Below the pieces are notes generated by a model. The model worked only from the letters and a program-made list of their open reading frames with translations, searched no databases and was not told the origin of the DNA. 64,000 bases of DNA from CAYRAV01 sp964422365 (GTDB lineage: Bacteria; Bacillota; Clostridia; Lachnospirales; Lachnospiraceae). Position numbers and translations under genes: made by a program. Below are positions 49,527-57,586 of this stretch, piece by piece. Each line of letters begins with the position of its first letter. The stretch's first letter is position 1. The stretch lies in assembly GCA_964422365.1 (NCBI GenBank), contig CAYRAV010000004.1, positions 1 to 64,000 on the forward strand, read 5' to 3'.

Positions 49527-50312
49527 TCAATTCAATCCCTTCTTAAATGTCCGAATGTATTCCTTAACTATGCCTAAATCATAATGATTCTTTTCCATCA
49601 ACTGAATAAAATGGGAACCCACAATGCAGCCATCTATGGTATCTTTTACCATTTCTACATCTTTTGCCTCTTTGATTCCAAATCCCATCATAACTGGTAT
49701 TTTTGAAATCGCCTTTACTTCTTTTAAGTAGTTTACTACATTTTTATGGAATCCTGTTCCTTGTCCTGTAACACCCATGGAGGACACGCAGTATACGAAT
49801 CCTCTGGCATTTTCTAATATCATTGGTACTCTCTGCTTTGAAACAGGGGATACCAATTGAATTAGGATTGGTGCGTTTTCTTTTGCCAGAAATTCATTTA
49901 ACTCTCCCTGTTCCTCAAATGGTAAATCTGGAATAATTAATCCATCTATGCCTGATTCTATACATTTATCCACAAATGCTTCTAATCCATAATGATACAC
50001 TGTATTATAATACATCATGAAAATAATTGGAATCTCACAATCTTTTCTAACCTCTTTTACACAGTCAAATATTTTTCTCACATTAGTTCCATTTAAAATA
50101 GAACGATAAGAGGCATCTTGAATCACCGGACCATCTGCAGCCGGATCAGAAAACGGAACACCAAGCTCAATCATATCTGTTCCGGCCTCCTCCTGTGCCT
50201 TAATTATATTTTTTGTTGTTTCCATATCCGGAAGTCCTGCTGTCATATATGTAATAAATGCTTTTTGATTTTTTTCTCTTAAATTTGCTAATTTTTCCTC
50301 AATTCTGTTCAT
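49527..50312 (-). CDS. trpA: Tryptophan synthase alpha chain
   Basis: 261 residues from the family-typical start MNRIEEKLANLREKNQKAFI. Motifs: ITYMTAGLPD, ELGVPFSDPAADGPVIQDAS (catalytic Glu and Asp), IIPDLPFEEQGE and YCVSSMGVTGQGTG. It cleaves indole-3-glycerol phosphate to indole for TrpB. An upstream in-frame ATG at 50396 would add 28 residues unlike any TrpA N-terminus, and its AAAGGAGG site is 17 bases away. No good ribosome site precedes 50312, so the true start is uncertain. It is the last gene of the trp operon. Confidence 0.92.
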   Translation of the reverse strand: MNRIEEKLANLREKNQKAFITYMTAGLPDMETTKNIIKAQEEAGTDMIELGVPFSDPAADGPVIQDASYRSILNGTNVRKIFDCVKEVRKDCEIPIIFMMYYNTVYHYGLEAFVDKCIESGIDGLIIPDLPFEEQGELNEFLAKENAPILIQLVSPVSKQRVPMILENARGFVYCVSSMGVTGQGTGFHKNVVNYLKEVKAISKIPVMMGFGIKEAKDVEMVKDTIDGCIVGSHFIQLMEKNHYDLGIVKEYIRTFKKGLN

Positions 50313-50462
50313 ATGCGTTTCGAGAGTCTTTATTCCCACAGGCAAGTAAGCCTGCTCTACATGCCTCTGGTAAAACGGAAATGCTTGCAATTCCATTTAA
50401 CGACTCTCTGCGCCTCCTTTCTTTTATACCTTGCCAGCCCTATCTGTTATTTCCATAATCAC
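50313..50462 (-). other. trpB-trpA junction with a structured insert
   Basis: 150 bp, far longer than other gaps in this operon. Inverted GAGAGTC and GACTCTC segments (about 50321 and 50402) enclose a hairpin CAGGC-TTACTT-GCCTG. The frame reads through as MELQAFPFYQRHVEQAYLPV and onward into trpA. Confidence 0.5.
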
Positions 50463-51650
50463 TTATTTATTCAACAATTCCTTATTTCCTTTCAAGTATT
50501 CCTGAATAGTATGACAGTCCTTATCTCCCCTGCCGGACAAACATACAATCATAATCTGGTCTTTTGTCATTTCCTTGGCTTTTTTGAATGTATATGCCAA
50601 TGCATGTGCACTTTCAATTGCCGGAATAATCCCCTCTAATTTGCACAACTCTAACAATGCTTCCATCGCTTCATCATCTGTAATAGACACATATTCTGCA
50701 CGTTTGGTGTCTTTCAGATATGCATGTTCCGGTCCCACACCAGGATAATCTAACCCTGCTGAAATAGAGTGTGCCAGTTCAATGTTTCCATCTTCATCCT
50801 GAAGTAAATAAGAACGCATACCATGAAGTGTTCCAATTTCCCCTAATGCCATAGCACTGGCATGCTTTCCTGTGTCAATGCCAAGTCCCCCTGCCTCTAC
50901 ACCGATTAATGCTACTTCTTTTTCATCAATAAAATCTGCAAACATTCCGATGGAGTTAGAACCGCCTCCTACACATGCCATAACCACATCAGGAAGCCTT
51001 CCTTCCTTTTCTAAAATCTGTTTTTTTGATTCTTTACTAATAATACTTTGGAATTCTTTTACAATCTTAGGATAGGGATATGGTCCTACTGCTGAACCAA
51101 TTACATAGAAGGTATCCTCCGCCTCTTTTGCCCATATTCTAAGTGCTTCATTTGTAGCATCCTTTAATGTATTACTTCCCGATGTAACGCTTATCACTTC
51201 TGCTCCTAACATTTCCATGCGAAGTACATTTAATTCCTGTCGTTTAATGTCTTCTGCCCCCATATAGACTTTACATTCCATATTGAATAATGCTGCACCT
51301 GTTGCAGTTGCCACGCCATGCTGTCCTGCACCTGTCTCGGCAATCACTTTTGTTTTTCCCATTCTTTTTGCAAGTAAAATCTGACCAATTACATTATTAA
51401 TTTTATGTGCACCTGTATGGTTTAAATCTTCCCTTTTCAGATAAATCTTTGTTCCATATTTTTCAGATAATCTTTCTGCAAAATACAAAGGAGTTTCTCT
51501 CCCTACATATTCTTTCATATAGTAATCAAATTCTTCCCAAAACTTAGGATCCCTAACTGCTTCTTCATAAGCTTTATCTACTTCATCTAATGTGTTCATC
51601 AAAGATTCTGATACATACTGTCCACCAAATTTTCCATAATATTTACTCAT
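50463..51650 (-). CDS. trpB: Tryptophan synthase beta chain
   Basis: 395 residues. PLP-dependent TrpB1 type: YYGKFGGQYVSESLMNTLDE, LKREDLNHTGAHKINNVIGQ (PLP lysine in HKIN), ETGAGQHGVATATGAAL, CVGGGSNSIGMF and LSGRGDKDC. It makes tryptophan from indole and serine. ATG 51650 is preferred over the GTG three codons earlier, which lies in the AAAGGTGA ribosome site. 28 bp after trpF. Confidence 0.95.
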   Translation of the reverse strand: MSKYYGKFGGQYVSESLMNTLDEVDKAYEEAVRDPKFWEEFDYYMKEYVGRETPLYFAERLSEKYGTKIYLKREDLNHTGAHKINNVIGQILLAKRMGKTKVIAETGAGQHGVATATGAALFNMECKVYMGAEDIKRQELNVLRMEMLGAEVISVTSGSNTLKDATNEALRIWAKEAEDTFYVIGSAVGPYPYPKIVKEFQSIISKESKKQILEKEGRLPDVVMACVGGGSNSIGMFADFIDEKEVALIGVEAGGLGIDTGKHASAMALGEIGTLHGMRSYLLQDEDGNIELAHSISAGLDYPGVGPEHAYLKDTKRAEYVSITDDEAMEALLELCKLEGIIPAIESAHALAYTFKKAKEMTKDQIMIVCLSGRGDKDCHTIQEYLKGNKELLNK

Positions 51651-51678
51651 TACTTTCACCTTTCTTATCTTTTATTAA

Positions 51679-52299
51679 TTACAAAATTATTTTTCTTACT
51701 TTGTCCACAAATTTCTTTATTTTAATCGGATCTTTCCCTACAATACCTTCACTTTCCACACCGGAACTAACATCTACAATGTCAGGCTGTACTTCCAAAA
51801 TTGCTCTTTCTACATTTTCTGCATTTAAGCCGCCTGCTAACATCAACATTTTATCCTGCTTGTCAAACTGTTTTAGCAAAGTCCAGTCAAATGTTTCTCC
51901 ATTTCCCGGAATCTTTCCGTCCAAAACATAACCTGCAATGTTAGCATGCGTGTTTAACTTTGCATACTCCGTTCCATCCGATACATTAAATGCTCTCAAT
52001 ATGGGAATTTTTGCTGTTTCCAAAATCTGTTCCTCTAATATACCATGAATTTGGATATAATCAAAACCTGCCTCTTCAATTTCTTTCAATTGCCAGAGTG
52101 CAGGACTGACTGTTACAGCCACTTTCTTGATTTCCGGTTTTAAAATCTTTTTAATGGAAACTGCCTGTTCCATTGTAACAAATCTTTTGCTCTTTGGATA
52201 GAATAAAATGAATCCAGCAAAATTTACCTGATTTTCATTTAAATATACCGCATCTTCCTCTGTCCGCAAACCACATATTTTAATATAAGGCTGTTTCAT
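51679..52299 (-). CDS. trpF: Phosphoribosylanthranilate isomerase
   Basis: 206 residues, TIM barrel: YIKICGLRTEEDAVYLNE with the catalytic Cys, FAGFILFYPKSKRFVT, IQIHGILEEQIL, LDGKIPGNGETFDWTLL and LAGGLNAENVERAI, then DVSSGVES. It isomerises PRA to CdRP, between TrpD and TrpC. AGAGGTGA precedes the ATG; 19 bp after trpC. Confidence 0.93.
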   Translation of the reverse strand: MKQPYIKICGLRTEEDAVYLNENQVNFAGFILFYPKSKRFVTMEQAVSIKKILKPEIKKVAVTVSPALWQLKEIEEAGFDYIQIHGILEEQILETAKIPILRAFNVSDGTEYAKLNTHANIAGYVLDGKIPGNGETFDWTLLKQFDKQDKMLMLAGGLNAENVERAILEVQPDIVDVSSGVESEGIVGKDPIKIKKFVDKVRKIIL

Positions 52300-52318
52300 G
52301 TTCTTTCACCTCTGCATC

Positions 52319-53113
52319 TTAAATCGCCTTCCACTCTTTTGCAAGTGCTTCCGGATTTTCAGCCTCCATAAATACCCTGCCAATCAGCAATGCATCTACT
52401 CTACATTCTTTTAAAAAGGCAATATCTTTTTCCCCCATCACACCACTTTCTGATACAAAAACCGGATGATATTCTTTTTCATTGATATAATCTCTCAATA
52501 CGTTTTCTAAGGCTTTGGTTGTATTTAAATCAATCACAAAATTTTTTAAATTACGGTTATTCACACCAATAATTTTTGCCTTCAACTGAAGTGCCCTTAA
52601 CATTTCTTCTTCATCATGGACTTCTAATAATACATCTAATCCCAGTTCATAAGCCAAATCATAAAAACGTTTCATCTCATCGTCATTTAAAATGGCTGCA
52701 ATTAATAAAATGGCATCTGCCCCAATTACCTTTGCCTCATAAATTTGATATGCATCAATAATAAAATCTTTTCTGATAATCGGAAGATTAGAAATCGCTC
52801 TAATCTCTTTTAAATACTCTGCACTTCCCAAAAAATGATCTTCTTCTGTCAGACATGAAATTGCATCTACTGCATTATTATACTGTTCAATGCGGTCTGT
52901 CAGTTCTAATTTATTATCAATGACACCAAGACTTGGAGATGCCTTTTTAAATTCGCCAATAATAGATAATCCATCTTTTGCTAATGCCTGATAAAAAGAA
53001 ATAGAAGTTCTGTCAGAGTCATATGCCATTTTCTTCATATTCTCTTCACTGATTCTTGCTTTGTGTTCCACTAAACGTTTCTTCTTATCTGCTACAATTT
53101 CATCTAATATCAT
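52319..53113 (-). CDS. trpC: Indole-3-glycerol phosphate synthase
   Basis: 264 residues, TIM barrel: ILDEIVADKKKRLVEHKARI, IIGEFKKASPSLGVI, YNNAVDAISCLTEEDHFLGS, IRKDFIIDAYQIYEAKVIGA, IGVNNRNLKNF and VSESGVM. It closes CdRP to indole-3-glycerol phosphate. It starts only 12 bp after trpG, where trpD would normally stand. AAAGGAG precedes the ATG. Confidence 0.94.
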   Translation of the reverse strand: MILDEIVADKKKRLVEHKARISEENMKKMAYDSDRTSISFYQALAKDGLSIIGEFKKASPSLGVIDNKLELTDRIEQYNNAVDAISCLTEEDHFLGSAEYLKEIRAISNLPIIRKDFIIDAYQIYEAKVIGADAILLIAAILNDDEMKRFYDLAYELGLDVLLEVHDEEEMLRALQLKAKIIGVNNRNLKNFVIDLNTTKALENVLRDYINEKEYHPVFVSESGVMGEKDIAFLKECRVDALLIGRVFMEAENPEALAKEWKAI

Positions 53114-53125
53114 ATGTTCACTCCT

Positions 53126-53695
53126 TTACACATTCCCATTTACAAAATTTTCAATCAATCGCTTTCCATGCTGGGTATAAATAGATTCTGGATGAAACTG
53201 CAAACCGGCAATTGGATATTCGTTATGTCTGATTGCCATTATTTCTCCATCCTCTGTCTTTGCCAGTACTTTTAGGCAATCTGGTATTGTTTCTTCTAAA
53301 ACTGCAAGGGAATGGTATCTTGCAATCTTAATTGGAGAAGAAATCCCTTTAAAAATTCCAGTTCCATCATGATGAATAACAGATTGTTTTCCATGCAGTA
53401 TCTGCTTTGCATAGGATACTGTTGCACCAAAAGCAGCACCAATACATTGATGTCCCAGACAAATGCCAAGTATTGGCTTTTTGCCTGCAAAATGTCTGAT
53501 AACCTCTAAACAAATGCCTGCTTCTTTGGGACTTTTTGGTCCTGGAGAAATTACAATCCTATCCGGATTCATCTGCTCTATCTCTTCTATCGTTATTTTA
53601 TCATTACGTACTACTTTTATGTCTGGTTCAAATGTTCCAAAATACTGGTACAAATTGTAAGTAAATGAATCATAGTTGTCGATTAATAAAATCAT
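53126..53695 (-). CDS. trpG: Anthranilate synthase component II (glutamine amidotransferase)
   Basis: 189 residues, class I amidotransferase: LLIDNYDSFTYNLYQYFG, ISPGPKSPKEAGICLEVI, ILGICLGHQCIGAAFG (nucleophile Cys) and GLQFHPESIYT (catalytic His and Glu). It supplies ammonia to TrpE. A single-domain protein, not fused to TrpD. Its ATG overlaps the trpE stop by four bases. A role in p-aminobenzoate synthesis as PabA is also possible. Confidence 0.93.
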   Translation of the reverse strand: MILLIDNYDSFTYNLYQYFGTFEPDIKVVRNDKITIEEIEQMNPDRIVISPGPKSPKEAGICLEVIRHFAGKKPILGICLGHQCIGAAFGATVSYAKQILHGKQSVIHHDGTGIFKGISSPIKIARYHSLAVLEETIPDCLKVLAKTEDGEIMAIRHNEYPIAGLQFHPESIYTQHGKRLIENFVNGNV

Positions 53696-55101
53696 AAGTG
53701 TTCCTCCTCTACCAATGTCTTTGCAAGTGCCATTACTTTATTACAACATTCATTGTATTCCTTTTCTGGTACGGAATCTAATACAATTCCAGCTCCCGCT
53801 TGTAAATACACTTGATTTCCCTTTTTAATCATCGTACGAATGGTAATGCAGAAATCCATATTTCCATCAAATGCAAGATACCCTGTTGCACCGCCATATA
53901 ATCCTCTGCGATTGACTTCTAATTCATCGATAATTTCCATTGCTCTGATTTTCGGTGCACCACTTAATGTACCTGCTGGCAAAAAGGATGCAATCAAATC
54001 GATTGGATGTGATTCGCCATGCTTCTTTCCTTCTACCAAAGAAACAATATGCATCACATGAGAGTAATTTTGTACACTCATAAACTGATTGACTTTTACA
54101 GTCCCAAATTCTGCAATACGTCCCATATCATTTCTTGCCAGATCAACTAACATTACATGTTCTGCGCGTTCTTTTTCATCTGACAATAAATCTGCTTTTA
54201 ATATCTCATCTTCTTCTTTGTCTTTTCCTCTTGGCCTTGTTCCGGCAATCGGGCAGGTATAGACATTATTTTCTGTCTGCTTTACTAACATTTCCGGTGA
54301 ACTTCCAATAATTTCAAACTCTCCAAAATTCAAATAATATAGATATGGTGATGGATTTAATACTCGTAATTCTTCATACAATTCCAAACCATTTCTTTCT
54401 GTTTCCACTGTCCACCTCTGCGAAAGTACAGTCTGGAAAATGTGTCCTTCCACAATATATTCTTTGATTTTTTCCACTTTCCTGCTATATTCTTCTAAAG
54501 TATCTGACTTCTTTACAATTTTCCCATCATGGTGATACCTGCTTTTCGTATCTTTCACAAAACCATCTAAAGTTTCCTGTAGCATTTCTTTTATCTGTGC
54601 CATAGCTTTGGCTCTGCCCTCTTCTGTATCTTCCTCTAAAACAACTCCTGTCATAGTTTCTGCTACATGGTCCATTACAATAAATTCTTTTGTAAACATC
54701 AACTGAATATTTTCTATTCCAATTTCATCTGGGTTATTATCCGGCAATTCTTCTGTATAACGAATAAAATCATATCCAAGACTTCCAATTAATCCTCCAA
54801 TAAATGCAAGTTCTCCATCATCTTTTGTGACATCAAATTCACTGTAATATTCTTTTAAACATTCTAGCGGGTTCCCTTCTCTTATTTCCTCTGTACCATC
54901 CCGTTTTTCAATAACCAGACTGTTCCCTTTAGAATACAGAATCTCTGCCGGCTCTTTTCCAAAAATGGAATATCTTCCATTGTTTTTATCATAACTTTCT
55001 AATAGAAATCCTGTTTTGTTTCCCACAAAACTTTTATACAATCCTAATGTTGTTTCTTCTACAATACTAACCGTTTTTTTGTACGCTCTATATTTTCGCA
55101 T
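53692..55101 (-). CDS. trpE: Anthranilate synthase component I
   Basis: 469 residues from ATG 55101, preceded by AAAGGAG; the open frame reaches 18 codons further into the leader terminator and is not used. Chorismate-binding motifs: VLSQRWTVETERNGLELYEE, GSSPEMLVKQ, CPIAGTRPRGKDKEEDEILK, LVDLARNDMGRIAEFG, GAPKIRAMEIIDELE and GGATGYLAFDGNMDFCITIR. An N-terminal segment with LLESYDKNNGRYSI corresponds to the tryptophan feedback site (the LLES motif). First gene of trpEGCFBA, under T-box control. Confidence 0.94.
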   Translation of the reverse strand: MRKYRAYKKTVSIVEETTLGLYKSFVGNKTGFLLESYDKNNGRYSIFGKEPAEILYSKGNSLVIEKRDGTEEIREGNPLECLKEYYSEFDVTKDDGELAFIGGLIGSLGYDFIRYTEELPDNNPDEIGIENIQLMFTKEFIVMDHVAETMTGVVLEEDTEEGRAKAMAQIKEMLQETLDGFVKDTKSRYHHDGKIVKKSDTLEEYSRKVEKIKEYIVEGHIFQTVLSQRWTVETERNGLELYEELRVLNPSPYLYYLNFGEFEIIGSSPEMLVKQTENNVYTCPIAGTRPRGKDKEEDEILKADLLSDEKERAEHVMLVDLARNDMGRIAEFGTVKVNQFMSVQNYSHVMHIVSLVEGKKHGESHPIDLIASFLPAGTLSGAPKIRAMEIIDELEVNRRGLYGGATGYLAFDGNMDFCITIRTMIKKGNQVYLQAGAGIVLDSVPEKEYNECCNKVMALAKTLVEEEHL

Positions 55102-55134
55102 ACATTCAGCTCCTTTCAAATTTATGATACAAAA

Positions 55135-55610
55135 AATCCCTAATAGTCTTTGCATCTTACTCTGCGAAAACTATCAGGGACGAATCTGCTCGTGGTGCCA
55201 CCCAAATTCTATCAATTTATTGGTCAATCTATGTGCATTGCTGAATTTTTCCATTCTGCCCTTGAAAAATTTTTTTATTTACATTTAGAACTCTGGAACT
55301 ATTTATCCAAAACTAACTAGAAATCCTAAGTAAATAAAAAAATATTTTCCGAAACCGGAAAATATCTGCCACCAATTCTATGATACTCTGTGGATACGGA
55401 AATAACAAATGATCTCGATATCCTGTCTCTATAACGCTAGACCTGCGTCGCAAGCTACTGATATCATATTTACATATGACATGTTCGCCTTTGCATCTCA
55501 TGAACCCATTCCTATCAGATTTCCATATTGGTTTCCACCATTCCCAACTCTCTGTAATGTACCTTCTGAAAGTACTCTCTTCAATCATCGATTTTACATC
55601 ATGCCAATAT
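55135..55610 (-). promoter_or_regulatory. T-box leader of the trp operon (tRNA-Trp responsive), with two terminator-like hairpins
   Basis: Minus strand, stem I: AGAGAGTACTTTCAGAAGG, CAGAGAGTTGGGAATGGTGG and GGAATGGGTTCATGAG, where the specifier triplet is TGG (Trp). A hairpin ATATTTTCCGG/CCGGAAAATAT-like with a T-run is at 55337-55370. Further down, the T-box core TTGGGTGGCACCACGAGC is at 55186-55206, followed by the main terminator (CCCTGATAGT ... ACTATTAGGGATTTTTT, 55131-55180). The early T-rich hairpin within the leader is unusual. Confidence 0.85.
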
Positions 55611-55845
55611 TTAATTTTAATCTTTTTCTATTCTATCACTTATGATATAAAATGTCAATTATTTTTTAGAAAAACTGAAAATTAGTGTTACAGTTCAGCC
55701 TTGCCATTCATAATTTGCCTCAGTATGCTTTCATAACTTACATAGAACATGAAAAATCGAAACATTTAACAGCATATCCATCTAAAATCCTGCTGTATAC
55801 AATTGACATCAAATTTGCAATGCTGTTAACAGAAAGGGTATCTAA
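55611..55845. other. Region upstream of the trp leader
   Basis: AT-rich; holds the trp promoter and a family-B fragment (55687-55728). No gene seen. Confidence 0.45.
55687..55728. repeat. Family B fragment
   Basis: GTTACAGTTCAGCCTTGCCA followed by TTCATAATTTGCC matches the left terminus of the CCATTCATA-type family-B copies (47477, 57389). The other end is not seen. Confidence 0.55.
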
Positions 55846-55886
55846 TAAAAACCGTTTTCTGTTCTCATGACAAAAAACGGTTTTTC
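55846..55886. terminator. Terminator of the DUF6465 gene
   Basis: AAAACCGTTTT and AAAACGGTTTT form the stem, with A-run and T-run on the two sides, so it can work in both directions. Confidence 0.8.
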
Positions 55887-55906
55887 CATTCTTTCATTAC
55901 TATTTA

Positions 55907-56581
55907 CTATAAATTAAAATCTCCTGCTGCACTTTCATTTACAACAAAATAAACTTTTCCTTCCTCAGGTTTTACATAAAATGCAATGTCATTTAAATCT
56001 TTCTTTGCTTTGCCCCATTCCTTTGTCCAGATTTCTTCTACTTTTGCTTTGTAATCTTCTTCTGAAATGACATCTTCTCTATTACTATACTGCACTACAA
56101 CTTTTGTATTCACTTTTGCAACAGTTTTCGCAGTAGTTGTTTTCTTCTCAGCAGTTGTCTTTTTAGCTGTTGCTGCCTTCTTAGCTGTTGCTGTTTCTTC
56201 CTTTTCTTCTGCCTTCTTAGCTGCTGCTGTTTTCTTAGTTGCTGCTGTTTCTTTCTTTTCTTCTGTCTTCTTAGCTGCTGCTGTTTCTTTCTTTTCTTCT
56301 GCCTTTTTAGCTGCTGCTGTTTTATTCTCTTCTGCCTTCTTAGCTGCTGCTGTTGTCTTCTTGGCTGTTGTTTCTTTCTTATCTTCTGTCTTCTTAGCCG
56401 CTGCTGTTGTTGTCTTCTTAGCTGCTGTTGTTTTATTCTCTTCTGTCTTCTTAGTTGTTGTTTCTTTTTTGGCTGTCTCTTTCTTTGTTGTTGTTTTCTT
56501 GGCAGTTACTGCCTCTGGCTTTACAGCCGCTTCTTTTTCTGCATTCACTGCTGTACTTTTCTTTGTTGTACTCTGTTCCAT
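55907..56581 (-). CDS. Lys/Ala/Thr-rich histone-H1-like protein with a C-terminal DUF6465 domain
   Basis: 224 residues from ATG 56581 (GGGAGG 9 bases upstream). About 140 residues are low-complexity repeats of the type AAAKKAEEKKETAA and TTAKKTTAAAKK, like the tails of bacterial histone-H1-like DNA-binding proteins. The C-terminal 65 residues form a compact domain (VVVQYSNREDVISEEDYKAK, AFYVKPEEGKVYFVVNESAA) found in Lachnospiraceae as DUF6465. A nucleoid-associated or phosphate-rich-polymer-binding role is inferred from composition. The DNA of the repeat region is itself repetitive and prone to length change. Confidence 0.8.
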   Translation of the reverse strand: MEQSTTKKSTAVNAEKEAAVKPEAVTAKKTTTKKETAKKETTTKKTEENKTTAAKKTTTAAAKKTEDKKETTAKKTTAAAKKAEENKTAAAKKAEEKKETAAAKKTEEKKETAATKKTAAAKKAEEKEETATAKKAATAKKTTAEKKTTTAKTVAKVNTKVVVQYSNREDVISEEDYKAKVEEIWTKEWGKAKKDLNDIAFYVKPEEGKVYFVVNESAAGDFNL

Positions 56582-57045
56582 AATAATTTCCTCCCAAATA
56601 ACCAATACTCATATTTTGTACAAACTATCAATCACAAATCTGCTTATATCCAGTAGTCGTGAACTGCCCTGTGCAGCCTTAACCTGCCCTCTAAATCCAG
56701 CAGGAATTATGACCACCTTATTTCAACACAAAGAATACAAGTACTTTTTTATCTTGTTACTCTTACATGTTCTATATTCATGTTTTTGAAGATTAGATAA
56801 CATCCTACAATTTTTCGAATACTATATTTTCTTTTTAGAATTTTTCTCATTTCAAATCCATGAAATATATTTTAATTTGATAATACCTCTATTTTCAATC
56901 TTTTGCAAGTATTTTTTTTCTTTTTTAATAATTTTTTACTTTTCTTTTTTATAAAAAAGAATTATAATAGATACAATAATGTATGATAGGTAATTGTAAT
57001 ACTATAATTATCTTTTCATAACAAATAAAGAAAGGATGTAATAAT
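56582..57045. other. Divergent promoter region with a possible 35-codon frame
   Basis: 464 bp. On the minus strand at 56609-56716, a GTG-started frame reads VVIIPAGFRGQVKAAQGSSR then LLDISRFVIDSLYKI and ends 28 bp before the DUF6465 gene. Its composition looks protein-like, but no ribosome site or family is evident. A TATAAT box at 56963-56968 probably serves the plus-strand gene. Confidence 0.35.
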
Positions 57046-57351
57046 ATGAAAAAATTTCTTAAGTTTCTGGCAAGTTTAGTTGCTATTGTATCAGTCATTG
57101 GCGGTGCATATTATGTTGTAAAAAACTTTATCTTAAAGGATGATGATGACGATTTTGATGAATTTGATGATGACTTTGACGATTTTGATGATGATACCCC
57201 TTCTGACAATCGTGGATATGTCACTTTGAATCCTGATGAACCAGAGGCTGATACAGAACAGGAAAAAGCTGACACCAATGAAGCTGATGAAAATGCTGAA
57301 GCTGATACAACTGATGAAAAAGAAGAGAATGATTTTATCATTGAAGAATAG
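57046..57351 (+). CDS. Small membrane-anchored, extremely acidic protein
   Basis: 101 residues. One N-terminal membrane segment (FLKFLASLVAIVSVIGGAYY VV region) is followed by an Asp/Glu-rich tail (KDDDDDFDEFDDDFDDFDDD, then Glu/Asp/Ala repeats). GAAAGGATG lies before the ATG. Function unknown; the tail could bind cations or basic partners. It is divergent from the Lys-rich DUF6465 gene, a pairing of opposite charge that may or may not be meaningful. Confidence 0.75.
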   Translation: MKKFLKFLASLVAIVSVIGGAYYVVKNFILKDDDDDFDEFDDDFDDFDDDTPSDNRGYVTLNPDEPEADTEQEKADTNEADENAEADTTDEKEENDFIIEE

Positions 57352-57388
57352 TTTCTTCTTTTCCAAAGTATAAGAAAACATAACAAAT

Positions 57389-57520
57389 GTAACAGTTCAG
57401 CTATACCATTCATACCTTATTTTTTAGTACGAATCACATCCATTGTGTTATACTCTGACGAATATAATTTGCCAGAATATACATTTTGAGCAAAAAAGTT
57501 ATGGTATTCATAACATGCTC
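57389..57520. repeat. Family B repeat, partial copy
   Basis: GTAACAGTTCAGCTATACCA then TTCATACCTTATTTT, like the copies at 47477 and 43606. The right terminus is degenerate. Confidence 0.6.
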
Positions 57521-57521
57521 T

Positions 57522-57564
57522 ATAAAATAACAGATGAGCAATAAATCTGCTCATCTGTTATTTT
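57522..57564. terminator. Bidirectional terminator between the acidic-protein gene and pfkA
   Basis: AAAATAACAGATGAGCA and TGCTCATCTGTTATTTT form a perfect 17-bp stem. Confidence 0.85.
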
Positions 57565-57586
57565 ATTTTGTCAAAATCTTCATCCA

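Noticed and set aside
56067..56789. 240-codon plus-strand hydrophobic frame
   Set aside because: It is the antisense of the Lys/Ala repeats of the DUF6465 gene; repetitive codons keep the opposite frame open.
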